Below, one piece after another: positions 28,759 through 37,728 of a stretch of 64,000 nucleotides of DNA. Each line of letters starts with the position of its first letter. Within the stretch, counting starts at the first letter, position 1. Source of the stretch: Bacteroidales bacterium M8 (GTDB lineage Bacteria; Bacteroidota; Bacteroidia; Bacteroidales; Muribaculaceae); assembly GCA_001689495.1 (NCBI GenBank), contig LUJS01000024.1, forward strand, positions 15,966-79,965, in the 5' to 3' direction. The notes beneath the pieces are model-generated. The model did no database searches, was not told the DNA's origin, and worked only from the letters and a program-made list of their open reading frames with translations. A program made the translations under genes and the position numbers.

Positions 28759-31700
28759 TGCGGCGGGAGATGATGATGGCGGCGAGGATGATGCCGATGA
28801 CGAGGAGGATGATGGCGGCGGTGACGGGCGAGAAGCGTGTCTCGGCCTCGGGGGTGTCTTGGCGCGAGAGGGTGACCGTGCGGTCGGTGACGCCGTCAGT
28901 CCGGGCCATGTCGCGCGTGTAGTCGAGGCTCTCGGCTTGGGGCAGCGACCGGGCTATGAACTGCTGCAGGGGGATGTTGTCGCTGACAAATTCGGTGCCG
29001 GGATCGCCGTGGCGGGCGGTGAGGCGTGCGTGGAGCGAGGCGGTGAGGGCGAGCTGACGGTCGGTGGGGTGCCAGTAGCCCTTGCGGGCGCTCTCGAGCA
29101 TGACGGCGGTGAGCTCCTGCAAGGCCGCGGGGTTGGCGCTGTCGAAGTATCGCTCGATGCCGAGGCCGTGGATGTCGCGCACGTAGACGTCGAACATCTC
29201 GTCGTATATGCCGGGGGCTAGCACCGAGGGGCGGGTCACTGTCCAGCCGAATATGTTGCGGGCCATCTCGCCGAATGTCCCTGCCGTCGAGGCTCCGCCC
29301 TCCATGCGCGTGCTGATGTAGCGGAGATTGAGCAGGGTGACCCTTGTCTCGGCGGCGACGGCCATCGAGGCATCCTGCATGCGGGGTAGCGAGGGGTTGC
29401 GATAGTCGGCCATGAGCATTTGGGGCTCCTGACCGCCGAGATGAGTGGCGAGGAGCGAGAGACTTCCGGCAAACTCATAGACGTGGTCGAGGCTCACGGG
29501 GCCCCACGTGTTGCTCTGCCGCGGCTGCACTATCACGTCGGTGCCCGAGACGGCGGCGCGCATGGCCGAGGGGATGGAGGTGCCCCACGCGAGGGTGTCG
29601 CCATAAATGGCCGACATGTTGCCGACGTATGTGTCGGCCAGCTCGGAGCGGTCGGTCCACGCGCCCGAGTTTTCGGTGCGGGCAAGCATTCCGGTCGAGT
29701 ATCCCGACGACACCGGTCCGAAGACGCGCATGGCCGAGAGCCTACGGGCCTCGCGGGGCGGGATGCCGCCGTCGACCATGGCCTTTTCCTGTGCCAGCGT
29801 GCCCTCGGCCACATAATTGGGGAGCGAGTCGCCGTCCATTGCCCCGGAGGCGAGCCTGACGGCATCGGTGATGAGCAACAGGCGCGAGGCGGCGATGTCG
29901 CGCAACTGGCCCGACACCTGTATCATCACGTCTATGCGCGGACGACCGAGGCGGGCGGCGGGTGTGAGCCTGAGGTCGATGACGCGCCCCATGCGGTCGC
30001 GCACGGGCTCTACGCCCAGCATCCTGAGCGCCTGTGCCACCGTGGCGCCCTGCGTCGAGATGAACTCGCCTGCCCAGAGCGAGAAGCTGACCTTGCGCGG
30101 CCAGTGGCCATGCTCCATGCGATAGCGGTGCAGGGTGCTGTCGGCCAGCCTCGCGCCCGTTGTCCACGCCTCGTCCGAGGGGGTGGCGTCGGGGTTGATG
30201 CTGAATATATTGCGTCCCGTGGGGAGTGCCTCGGGGTTGCGCACGGGATCGCCCCCGGTCGAGGGTGCGGCGGGTCGGCCCGACAGCAGCGAGGTCATGG
30301 CGCGGAACTCGGCCTCGGGACTCTGCAGCAGCGCGTCCCTGACCGAACGCACACACGGGTCTGACATCCCCCTAACGGCTGCCTTGGCGGCGGGAAGATA
30401 GCGTCGGGCCACGAGGCGCTTGTCATGCAGGTCGTTGTCGGAGATTAGCCCTGCGTCGCGGTCGCGGCGGGCGGCGTCATAGGCCAGACGGTCGGCACAG
30501 ATGGCGGTGAGGGTGGCGAGCATGTCGCGCTCGGAGTAGGGACGGCCCATGACGTAGTGAGCGGCGGGCACCTTCTCGGTAGCAAGCTCGGCGAGATAGT
30601 CAGAGACCCTGCGCAGGTCGTCGGCACCGTATGCCACACCCGCCACCGAGTCGAGCCCGAGGTCGCTGTGGAGCCCCTGACCGACTATGCGGGCCTTGAG
30701 CGACGGTGTGTTGTGCGAGGGGTTGGCGAGGGCATCGTCGATGTCGCGGGCCAACGCGGCATATCGGTCGCCGAGGCCCGAATCTGCATAGGGCGCAGGG
30801 AGATGGCTGACGAGCACGGCACGGCTGCGTCGGCGGGCAATGACCGACTCGCCGGTGTTGGCCACGTTATAGAAATAGAAATGCGGACGGTTGCCCGTCA
30901 GCGCGTCGGCCCAATCGGCATCCCTGAGGGCCACGCTCTTGCCGGGTATGAACTCGAGATTGCCGTGTGTGCCGAAGTGTATCAGCGCGTCGGCATCAAA
31001 CCCCTTGAGCATATAGAGGTATGCGGCGACATAGCTGTGCGGAGGGGGCACCATGCCCTTGTCGGCAAGGCGTGCGTCGTCGTCGCCTATCAGCGAGCGC
31101 GGCTGGGGCATCAGCAGTATGTTGCCGTATCTAAGGGCCGCCACCGCGATGCTGTCGCCACGCGCCATCATGGCGCCGGGGGCAGGGCCGTAGTGACGCT
31201 CGACCTCGGCATAGCTCTCGGGCATCAATACATCGTCTGCCCACTCCCTGTATGTATCTGCATCGACCCACACGGGCGAGGCGGAGTCCATGAACCTGCG
31301 CATGGCCGCGGGGGCATAGTCGCCGGTGACCTCGCAGCGTGCCGAGAGCTGGCGGTCGAATGCCTCGAGCGTCGGAGGGAGCCCCGAGACGTCATAGCCC
31401 TCGGAGCGCAAGTGTTTCAGGAAGTTGTAGAGCGAGGGCACCACCTCCATGCCCGAGGCGAGCATGCCGTCACGTCCGGGCGAACGGAAGCATACCACCG
31501 CCACGCGCTTGTCGGCGTTGGACTTGTGCCTGAGGGCCATGAATCGCGAGAACTGCTCGACGAATGCATCCATCCTCCCCTCGATCGGGTTGTGGGTCAC
31601 GGGACCGCCGTCGACGGCATCCTGCGTGGCTATGCACACGGGCGACATGGCGCCGTCAATCTCGGGCATTATGATGCGGGCGTTGAGGGTGCCGGGAGCG

Positions 31701-32626
31701 ACGCCCTTGTCGGGGTCGAGCCACTCTTGGCGTGTCTGCGTGACCGGAAACGGGGTGAACAGAGGTATCCCCTCGCGGTGACACCAGCCGGCCAGCGAGT
31801 CGTTGCCCAGTCGCCCCATGGGCAGGTAGACGATGGCGTCGGGAGCCACTTGGCGCAGCAGACGGGCACGGTTGCGTCCCGAAGCCGAGAGAGGATAGAT
31901 GTTGAAGCCGCGGGCGGTGAGGCGCGAGACCAGCGTGTCGATGTGCGCCCTGTTGCCCTCGACGGGGAAGTTGAGACCCGAGACCAGCGCCACCTTGGGG
32001 GCCGATTCGTGATATAATCCTTGGTCGCGCAGGTGCTCCTCGAGGGCCGTGGCTTTGTCGAAATAGCACCCCTCGGCCAGATGATAGAACAGCCCATCGG
32101 GGAGTATGACCGGTGGCGGCGGTGTCTGCAGTCCGAGCTTGTGGGGCGTGGCGAGGGCCCTGAGGCGATGCATCAGGCCGACGTAGTTGGCGCGGCAGGG
32201 GTTGCGGAAGTAGAGCCTGAGCGAGTCTGACTCGGCCCGGGTGATGTTGCGGTCCATGGCAAAGCCGGTATCGTGTACCCTGACGGTATATACCGGGGTG
32301 CCCCTGCGGGCGGCGTCCTCGAGGTCGGCGGTCTGCAGCGAGTCGAGATAGAGCCCCCTGCCATACATCACCACGACGTCATAGCCGTCAAAACCGCGTG
32401 CCTCGGTCATGGGCACGCAGGTCACGTCGCAGCGTGCCCGGGCGGCGTTCTGCTCCAGCTCGGCGGCCTGCACGGGCAGCGGATTGACCACCAGCAAGCG
32501 TGTCGGCGAGAGCCAGTGGCGATAGGCCAAGTAACCTGCGGCGAGTATCAGGAGTATCACGACGAGTCTCACTATCAATGAGACTGAGACTCCTAATGAG
32601 ACTGAGACTTTGAGACGGCGTGGCAT
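28742..32626 (-). CDS. cobN: Membrane-anchored CobN/ChlH-type chelatase subunit
   Basis: 1294 residues from ATG 32624-32626, 16 nt after the cbiK stop; a 26-codon longer frame would overlap cbiK. CobN/magnesium-chelatase H family throughout (e.g. HFGTHGNLEFIPG, SDYLAELATEKVPAAHYVMG). Unlike cytoplasmic CobN it has a membrane helix at each end: about 16-36 after a basic leader, and about 1266-1287 before SRRKSQSH. This predicts a large periplasmic domain held at both ends. No CobS/CobT or ChlD/ChlI ATPase partners are nearby. HmuS of Bacteroidota haem-uptake operons is a CobN-like relative, so metal removal rather than insertion is possible. The gene symbol gives family only. Confidence 0.85.
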   Translation of the reverse strand: MPRRLKVSVSLGVSVSLIVRLVVILLILAAGYLAYRHWLSPTRLLVVNPLPVQAAELEQNAARARCDVTCVPMTEARGFDGYDVVVMYGRGLYLDSLQTADLEDAARRGTPVYTVRVHDTGFAMDRNITRAESDSLRLYFRNPCRANYVGLMHRLRALATPHKLGLQTPPPPVILPDGLFYHLAEGCYFDKATALEEHLRDQGLYHESAPKVALVSGLNFPVEGNRAHIDTLVSRLTARGFNIYPLSASGRNRARLLRQVAPDAIVYLPMGRLGNDSLAGWCHREGIPLFTPFPVTQTRQEWLDPDKGVAPGTLNARIIMPEIDGAMSPVCIATQDAVDGGPVTHNPIEGRMDAFVEQFSRFMALRHKSNADKRVAVVCFRSPGRDGMLASGMEVVPSLYNFLKHLRSEGYDVSGLPPTLEAFDRQLSARCEVTGDYAPAAMRRFMDSASPVWVDADTYREWADDVLMPESYAEVERHYGPAPGAMMARGDSIAVAALRYGNILLMPQPRSLIGDDDARLADKGMVPPPHSYVAAYLYMLKGFDADALIHFGTHGNLEFIPGKSVALRDADWADALTGNRPHFYFYNVANTGESVIARRRSRAVLVSHLPAPYADSGLGDRYAALARDIDDALANPSHNTPSLKARIVGQGLHSDLGLDSVAGVAYGADDLRRVSDYLAELATEKVPAAHYVMGRPYSERDMLATLTAICADRLAYDAARRDRDAGLISDNDLHDKRLVARRYLPAAKAAVRGMSDPCVRSVRDALLQSPEAEFRAMTSLLSGRPAAPSTGGDPVRNPEALPTGRNIFSINPDATPSDEAWTTGARLADSTLHRYRMEHGHWPRKVSFSLWAGEFISTQGATVAQALRMLGVEPVRDRMGRVIDLRLTPAARLGRPRIDVMIQVSGQLRDIAASRLLLITDAVRLASGAMDGDSLPNYVAEGTLAQEKAMVDGGIPPREARRLSAMRVFGPVSSGYSTGMLARTENSGAWTDRSELADTYVGNMSAIYGDTLAWGTSIPSAMRAAVSGTDVIVQPRQSNTWGPVSLDHVYEFAGSLSLLATHLGGQEPQMLMADYRNPSLPRMQDASMAVAAETRVTLLNLRYISTRMEGGASTAGTFGEMARNIFGWTVTRPSVLAPGIYDEMFDVYVRDIHGLGIERYFDSANPAALQELTAVMLESARKGYWHPTDRQLALTASLHARLTARHGDPGTEFVSDNIPLQQFIARSLPQAESLDYTRDMARTDGVTDRTVTLSRQDTPEAETRFSPVTAAIILLVIGIILAAIIISRRKSQSH
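32564..32616. repeat. GAGACT repeat inside the 5' end of the cobN-like gene
   Basis: Contains two copies of AATGAGACTGAGACT plus GAGTCTCACT. On the minus strand it encodes the leader KVSVSLGVSVSLIVR before the first membrane helix. Its centre differs from copies A-D (no GGTGACGCG), so it is a partial or expanded form. Confidence 0.8.
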
Positions 32627-32642
32627 GAGGCGGGGACGGGAA

Positions 32643-33539
32643 TCAGAAATTGGACTTGAGGTATGCGGCCTTGCGCTCGACGGGCGACAGCGGACGCTCG
32701 GCAAGACCCTGACGGATGTGGTCTATGTATATCTGCTGAATGGCGGGGATCTGCCCGAGACCCTCGATGACGGCCGAGACCTCGAAACCCTCGCGCTCGA
32801 GCCTCTCGCGCCACTCGCGGTCGATGTCCTTGCGGGCATGCTCTCCGGCCACGAACAGGAACGGCACCAGCAGCACTCGGCGAGCCTTGTCGCGGCGCAG
32901 GCACGCGAGGGCAGTGTCATAGGTGGGATACCCCTCGACCGTGGCCACATGAAACCGCGGATGACCCGTGGCCGCAAACATATAGTCCACCTGCGAGTAT
33001 ATTGCCGTGGCGGGTGTCTCGGTGCCGTGGCCAACCAGCAGCACCGCACCGTCCGAAGTTGCCGCCGAGGCGTGGCGCGAGGCGAGTATCGAGGTGACCC
33101 TGCGGCAGTCGTCTACCGAATAGAGCAGCGGACGCCCGACCCTTATCTCCTTGAAGAATGGCGCCATGGCCTCGGCCTCGGCGGTCAGCGCGGCCATCTC
33201 GATGCCGTCGATGATGTTGGTGCTCTGGACAAAGACGTGGGTATAGCCCTCGGCGGCGAGGGTGAGCAGCGCCTCGCGGGGATTCTGCCTGACGATGCCG
33301 CGCTTGGCAAGGCGCGAGATGACCGTGCGCGAGGTGTATGCCTCGGCAATCCTCATCGCGGGGAACTCGGCCCGGGCCCTGTCGTTGACGGCCTCGATGG
33401 TGGCGGCGCGCGTGTCGTCGTGCGTGGTGCCGAAATGCACCATCAGCAGCGCGGCCTTGTCGCCCTCGGCCTGATCGCCGAAGGCTGCCGCGGGCAGGAA
33501 GGTAATCAAAATGAACAGTAGAGTCTGTAGTCTGTGCAT
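32643..33539 (-). CDS. cbiK: Periplasmic CbiK-type sirohydrochlorin cobaltochelatase
   Basis: 298 residues from ATG 33537-33539, chosen because it begins a signal peptide (MHRLQTLLFILITFLPAAAFG); 23 extra in-frame codons upstream are not signal-like. CbiK fold with the metal/catalytic residues visible: H171 in LLVGHGTE, E202 in VEGYPTYD and H234 in VAGEHARKD. These match the His-Glu-His set of CbiK. An exported CbiK is known from Desulfovibrio (CbiKP). Here the export signal plus the neighbouring TonB receptor place cobalt-tetrapyrrole chemistry in the periplasm. Followed 16 nt later by the cobN-like gene. Confidence 0.88.
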   Translation of the reverse strand: MHRLQTLLFILITFLPAAAFGDQAEGDKAALLMVHFGTTHDDTRAATIEAVNDRARAEFPAMRIAEAYTSRTVISRLAKRGIVRQNPREALLTLAAEGYTHVFVQSTNIIDGIEMAALTAEAEAMAPFFKEIRVGRPLLYSVDDCRRVTSILASRHASAATSDGAVLLVGHGTETPATAIYSQVDYMFAATGHPRFHVATVEGYPTYDTALACLRRDKARRVLLVPFLFVAGEHARKDIDREWRERLEREGFEVSAVIEGLGQIPAIQQIYIDHIRQGLAERPLSPVERKAAYLKSNF

Positions 33540-33579
33540 GGCTTGCGTGAGGGGGGATGGGTGGAGAGCCTGATTTGAA

Positions 33580-33617
33580 AAAGACCTCCCGGAATGACAC
33601 CGCGTCATCCCGGGAGG
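33580..33617 (-). terminator. Intra-operon terminator or attenuator before cbiK
   Basis: 14-bp stem with one mismatch (33585-33598 with 33604-33617), loop of 5 nt, followed on the minus strand by CTTTTTC. It lies between the DUF4374 gene and cbiK, so the two chelatase genes are probably expressed at a lower level than receptor and lipoprotein. No promoter consensus was found between it and cbiK. Confidence 0.7.
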
Positions 33618-33660
33618 CGGGCAGAAAAAAGTGTACTAAAATATTGATGAATGATATGAC

Positions 33661-34932
33661 TTACTTGACGTCCTCGACCACGCGGATCTGCTCGAAATAG
33701 TAGCCGGGAGCCATCTCGGCACCCTTGACGGTGGTTCCGGTGAGGGCGTCATAGATATAGATGACGGGGTTGGTGCCCTCGGCGTCGACGCCGATGTATG
33801 CCTTGTGGTTCACATAGGCCATGCGCGACGAGAATCGGCCGCCGCTGTATGCGAGCTGCTTGCCATTGTAGCTGACGGGGGTCGCGGTCTTGGCGGCGAC
33901 GTCGAGCACGGTATAATAGTGCGCGAAGTCGTCGATGGCGGTGCCCATGGCGTCGTTGCGGGCGTAGGCCATGGCCTTGTCGCCGCCCAGATACATCACC
34001 GAGATGAGCTTGCCGCCGGCGGTGAAGCCGTCATACGAGGGGTCGAACTCTGTCTTTCCGGCGGGAATCTTGAGCAGGTGCGAGTGTTCCGAGCCGTCGG
34101 CGTCGTCGCTCACGCAGGCAAGGAAGAGGTTGCCCTTGTCGTCGATGAACTCGGTGGTCTGCAGCAGCTCGCCGTATGCGGTGCCAACCATCTCGACGTC
34201 GTTGTCAAAGCAGGGATTCTTCTCGAGCACCTTCATCGTGGCGGGGTCGATGACGGCGGTCATCATCGGGGTGACGCGCTTGCCGTGACGGCCCGAGGTC
34301 TTGGCGTAATAGAAGTAGAAGAGTCTGTTGTCCTGAGCGCGATATGCCAGAATGCCCGATGTGGTGAACAGGTCGGCGTCGGCGGGGAGCTCGATGTCGA
34401 GCGCGCCCTCGGCGATGATGCTCATGTCGGTGGCGTTGAGCTTGGTCCAGATTATCTTGTTGGCCTCGCCGTTTGCGGCCATGATGACCAGCGTGTTGTC
34501 GTCGGTCCATGCGTGGGTGTACTTGCGGGTCGAGTAGGTGTTGGTCTTGAACCTGCGCTCGGCCACCACGTTGATGCGGTTGTTGCGGATGGTGTACTTG
34601 GCAAATCGGTCGCCCGACACGGGTACCTGATAGTAGTATGCGCCCTTATAGATTGTCTCGAGCGAGAGCGTGGCGTTGACCTCGGTGCCTGTGCCCTCGA
34701 ATGTTATCTCGGGCTGGTCGGCGTCGAGCGAGCTGACGCTGCGCACCAGTGTCTGCACGTCGCGTGCCATGCCGCCGTGGCGGTCAAGGGCCACCCAGAG
34801 GTCGAAGTGATAGTCTGAGACAAGGGTGGGATCGTCGGGCGTGTCGGGGTCGTCGTCGTCAGAGCATGACGTGAACCCGAAGGTCAGGAACAGCGCCATG
34901 AACGGAAGCAGCAGAAACTTGAATTTCTTCAT
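33661..34932 (-). CDS. DUF4374 domain surface/periplasmic lipoprotein
   Basis: 423 residues. Lipoprotein signal with lipobox TSC (MKKFKFLLLPFMALFLTFGF then TSCSDDDD), followed by an Asp/Pro linker that suggests outer-membrane export. The rest is a DUF4374 beta-propeller-like domain with repeated strands. DUF4374 proteins pair with TonB receptors; XusB of Bacteroides thetaiotaomicron is a member that captures a xenosiderophore. Under a cobalamin riboswitch this one may instead bind a corrinoid or cobalt-tetrapyrrole; that is inference. 43 nt after the receptor gene. Confidence 0.85.
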   Translation of the reverse strand: MKKFKFLLLPFMALFLTFGFTSCSDDDDPDTPDDPTLVSDYHFDLWVALDRHGGMARDVQTLVRSVSSLDADQPEITFEGTGTEVNATLSLETIYKGAYYYQVPVSGDRFAKYTIRNNRINVVAERRFKTNTYSTRKYTHAWTDDNTLVIMAANGEANKIIWTKLNATDMSIIAEGALDIELPADADLFTTSGILAYRAQDNRLFYFYYAKTSGRHGKRVTPMMTAVIDPATMKVLEKNPCFDNDVEMVGTAYGELLQTTEFIDDKGNLFLACVSDDADGSEHSHLLKIPAGKTEFDPSYDGFTAGGKLISVMYLGGDKAMAYARNDAMGTAIDDFAHYYTVLDVAAKTATPVSYNGKQLAYSGGRFSSRMAYVNHKAYIGVDAEGTNPVIYIYDALTGTTVKGAEMAPGYYFEQIRVVEDVK

Positions 34933-34975
34933 TGTCGTCTGATAGTTTTTTTATGGTTGGTTTATTCTGTGGATT

Positions 34976-37327
34976 TCATTGCAGGAATACCCTGAACTTG
35001 GCGTGGAAGGCGCGTCCGGGCTTCTGTAGCATGTAGTTGTCATAGGCCGTGCGGTCCAGTATGTTGTCGCACTCGGCGGTGAGGTTGTATCGCCCGTCGT
35101 GCCACGAGTATGTCACGGCGACCGAGGTGATGTTCTGGGTGGGTATGCGTGCCTTGGACGACGCCGCGCCGTATGCCTCCCAGTTCAGGTAATACCAGTG
35201 TATCCACTCGTGCGACACTAGCAGGCGCAGGCGGTCGGCGGGGAGGGCGCCGAGCCCCAGCGAGTATGACGCCTCGGCGTTGCCGAAGACCCACGGGCGG
35301 TTGGGCACGCGGTTGCGGTATGTGGCCGAGGGGTTGCCGTCGGTCTTGTATCGGCGCATGTTGCGGGCATCGTTCCAGCTGCCGTTGACCGACACGCGCA
35401 GGGCATCGCGCCACGTATAGCCGAGGTCGAAGTCGAGCCCCTTGATGTCGATGGCGGGCTCGTTGACATACTGCATCATACCCTCGCGCTCTGAGACGGT
35501 GGCGCGGATGAAGTTCTGGACATGGCGTATGAAGCCGTTGACCTCGTATGTCACCGCATGGCCCGCGGCAGGGCGCCACGTGCCGAAGATGCCGAGGTTA
35601 TAGTTGTTGCTCTGCTCGGGGCGCAGCGCGAGGTTGGCATAGACTGTGGTGCCGTTGCCCAGCAGCTCGCGCGACAGGGGCAGGCGCACGCTGTGCTCGT
35701 ATGACGCCTTGAACGCCACCTCGGGCCTGAGGGTGAACCTCGACCCCACTCCGGCACCCCAGTAGCTCTTGGTCACGTCGGGCTCGATGCGGTCGGCACC
35801 CGTGACGGTCGAGTTGTCGCGCTGGCGTATGGAGGTGACGTTGATGTAGTCCTTGACGAAGGCCAAGTTGCTGAGGCGTCCGTCAAAGTATGTGTCGGAG
35901 TATGTCAGCGACAGTATGTGCTTGGTCACGACGTCGTTGGTGGGCTCGAAAGTCCTGTCGACATCGTCGGTGCGGCGGTTGCCACGGCGGTTGAGCATGT
36001 AGTTGAGGCTAATCTGATGGCAGGGCAGGAACTCATAGTCGGCACCGGCGTTGACCACCGTGAGCGGACGCCTGTAGACACGGATGGAGCGTGCCTTGCC
36101 GGTCATCTCGTTGCCGCTCGACGGAATCCACGTGCCGTCCCACGAATACTTGCTATAGGCCGTGTCGACAGTCTCGCTCCTGTCCCATGTATGAGTGAGA
36201 CTGAGACGGGTGGCCACCGGTCCCCACTGCTTGTCATATCGCATGGCCACGTTCCACGCATGCGACTTGCGACGGGCCGAGCCATAGACCTTGTTCTGCA
36301 TGGCACCGGTCTGTATGTCCTTGTCGATTAGGGTATATGACCCGCTGACAAAGAATGCGTCGGCCCACGCCACGTCGTTGACACCGGCCTCGATCTGGCC
36401 CAGCACCGAGAGATAGCCGTCGTGGAATCTCTTGCGGTCGGTGATGACATAGCGGTCCTCAGCCTCGCTCCACACCTCGACATCCTTCATCGTGTAGTCG
36501 TTCTTGGAATAGCTGAGGCCGAACGTGGGTCGCACCGCAATCACCGTGCCGGGTATGAAATACTGGCCCGCAAGGTCGGCGCTGTGGGTATGGAACGAGC
36601 CAATGCCGTATGATGCGTCCAGAAAGTTGCGCCTCTCGCGACGGGTCACTATGTTGACCGCACCGCCCAAAGCGTCAGACCCCAGCGCGGCAGGCACCAC
36701 GCCCTTATATAGCTCGACGCGCTCGACGATGTTGACGGGTATGTTGTCGAGGTTGACCTCGCTCCCCTTCGAGTCGAGAGGCACGCCGTCGATGAAATAT
36801 CTTATCGAATTGCCCGACAGGCCGTTGATGGAGAGGTCGAGGTCGGACCCCGCACCACCCTGACGGCGCACCTTGACGCCAGCCGTGTGGCCCACGAGGT
36901 TGTTGAGGTTGGTCAGGCGGTTCACGTCGGCCTTGAGCTCGACGGCGTTGACCGACAGCGCCCCCTCGGCCAGACGACGCCCTGCCGACTTGCCATAGAC
37001 ATTGACGTCGCCCAGAGCCACGGCATTGTCGTCGAGAGTGAAATCGACCTTCATGTCCGACTTCACGTCGACCTCGCGGGCCTGAGCCACATAGCCCACC
37101 GCCAAAGCCTCGAGCCGATGACGCCCCACAGGGAGGCTGATGGCATATCCACCCTCGCCGTCGGCCCGGCAGCCGCCCGCAGGCGCTGACACCGTCGCAT
37201 AGGGGACTCCCCTCCCCTGCGCGTCGCGCACATGGCCGGACACAACAAAGTCTGCCGCGACAGCCGCAAGCGGCAGCCACAACAGCAACAAAACGATGGC
37301 AAGGGTCATGCTCCCTCTCTCTCTCAT
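34976..37327 (-). CDS. TonB-dependent receptor, cobalamin-riboswitch controlled
   Basis: 783 residues from ATG 37325-37327 (signal peptide MRERGSMTLAIVLLLLWLPL; a start at 37309 is also possible). Order: signal peptide, carboxypeptidase-regulatory-like domain (about 25-105), plug domain (about 110-230; LSGNSIRYFIDGVPLDS), then a 22-strand barrel ending in Phe-rich FHAKFRVFLQ. It should import a corrinoid or related tetrapyrrole across the outer membrane. It is preceded by a cobalamin riboswitch and followed by DUF4374, cbiK and cobN. It could be called BtuB-like, but substrate specificity is not shown by sequence. Confidence 0.9.
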   Translation of the reverse strand: MRERGSMTLAIVLLLLWLPLAAVAADFVVSGHVRDAQGRGVPYATVSAPAGGCRADGEGGYAISLPVGRHRLEALAVGYVAQAREVDVKSDMKVDFTLDDNAVALGDVNVYGKSAGRRLAEGALSVNAVELKADVNRLTNLNNLVGHTAGVKVRRQGGAGSDLDLSINGLSGNSIRYFIDGVPLDSKGSEVNLDNIPVNIVERVELYKGVVPAALGSDALGGAVNIVTRRERRNFLDASYGIGSFHTHSADLAGQYFIPGTVIAVRPTFGLSYSKNDYTMKDVEVWSEAEDRYVITDRKRFHDGYLSVLGQIEAGVNDVAWADAFFVSGSYTLIDKDIQTGAMQNKVYGSARRKSHAWNVAMRYDKQWGPVATRLSLTHTWDRSETVDTAYSKYSWDGTWIPSSGNEMTGKARSIRVYRRPLTVVNAGADYEFLPCHQISLNYMLNRRGNRRTDDVDRTFEPTNDVVTKHILSLTYSDTYFDGRLSNLAFVKDYINVTSIRQRDNSTVTGADRIEPDVTKSYWGAGVGSRFTLRPEVAFKASYEHSVRLPLSRELLGNGTTVYANLALRPEQSNNYNLGIFGTWRPAAGHAVTYEVNGFIRHVQNFIRATVSEREGMMQYVNEPAIDIKGLDFDLGYTWRDALRVSVNGSWNDARNMRRYKTDGNPSATYRNRVPNRPWVFGNAEASYSLGLGALPADRLRLLVSHEWIHWYYLNWEAYGAASSKARIPTQNITSVAVTYSWHDGRYNLTAECDNILDRTAYDNYMLQKPGRAFHAKFRVFLQ

Positions 37328-37460
37328 ATCGGTCGGTCTATAGGTCGGCGGGAGCAAAAACGACAATACAACCTGACACGGCACGGCCCGGAGGGCACGG
37401 CGCGGAGCGAGAGCGGTTGTCTTGAAATTTTATATCCCGAAAATTCAAAACAAAATAATC

Positions 37461-37635
37461 TGTCGCGGCAGGTCTTCTGACTCGCCCCCTCTCTCAGGCC
37501 GCCTTCCCGTCGGGACATGTCCGACAGTGGCATCTCAAGGCCATTCAGAGCGTTGCGGGGGACTCACAGCAGCGGGTCTGTCCGGGATTCTCACCCGGTT
37601 CCCTTTTCATCGCGCCAAGCGCGACACCGAAACAT
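37461..37635 (-). promoter_or_regulatory. Cobalamin (AdoCbl-type) riboswitch
   Basis: On the minus strand the conserved blocks appear in order: GGGAACCGGGTGAGAATCCC, GACAGACCCGCTGCTGTGAG, CCCCCGCAAC, TGCCACTG, GGGAAGG, and the B12 box GAGTCAGAAGACCTGCC (37467-37483). It begins directly after the predicted transcript start and ends about 134 nt before the receptor ATG. Ligand binding should switch off the receptor operon. Boundaries are approximate. Confidence 0.93.
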
Positions 37636-37639
37636 AGCG

Positions 37640-37671
37640 CAAAGTTACAAACAATCCCCCAAACCGCCAAA
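37640..37671 (-). promoter_or_regulatory. Promoter of the cobalamin locus
   Basis: TTTG (37668-37671), 20 nt, TAACTTTG (37640-37647) on the minus strand. The predicted start near 37634 coincides with the riboswitch 5' end. It lies within the left 40-bp direct repeat. Confidence 0.7.
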
Positions 37672-37681
37672 TTTTTGTTAA
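37642..37681 (+). repeat. 40-bp direct repeat, left copy
   Basis: Identical at 39 of 40 positions to 43681-43720, same orientation; the first 29 bp are perfect. It overlaps the riboswitch promoter. The two copies bracket the caspase operon and its terminator and promoter. Confidence 0.9.
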
Positions 37682-37686
37682 GACAA

Positions 37687-37714
37687 GGGCCGGACAACAG
37701 TCTGTGTCCGGCCC
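37687..37714 (-). terminator. Terminator of the caspase operon
   Basis: 10-bp perfect GC-rich stem (37687-37696 with 37705-37714), 8-nt loop, followed on the minus strand by TTGTCTT. It lies 15 nt after the DUF4384 gene stop. Confidence 0.65.
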
Positions 37715-37728
37715 GATGCGTGGTTGCC

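Noticed and set aside
36190..36206. GAGACTGAGAC inside the TonB receptor gene as another repeat copy
   Set aside because: Only one and a half units, no arms or centre, and the residues fit a normal barrel strand; likely chance.
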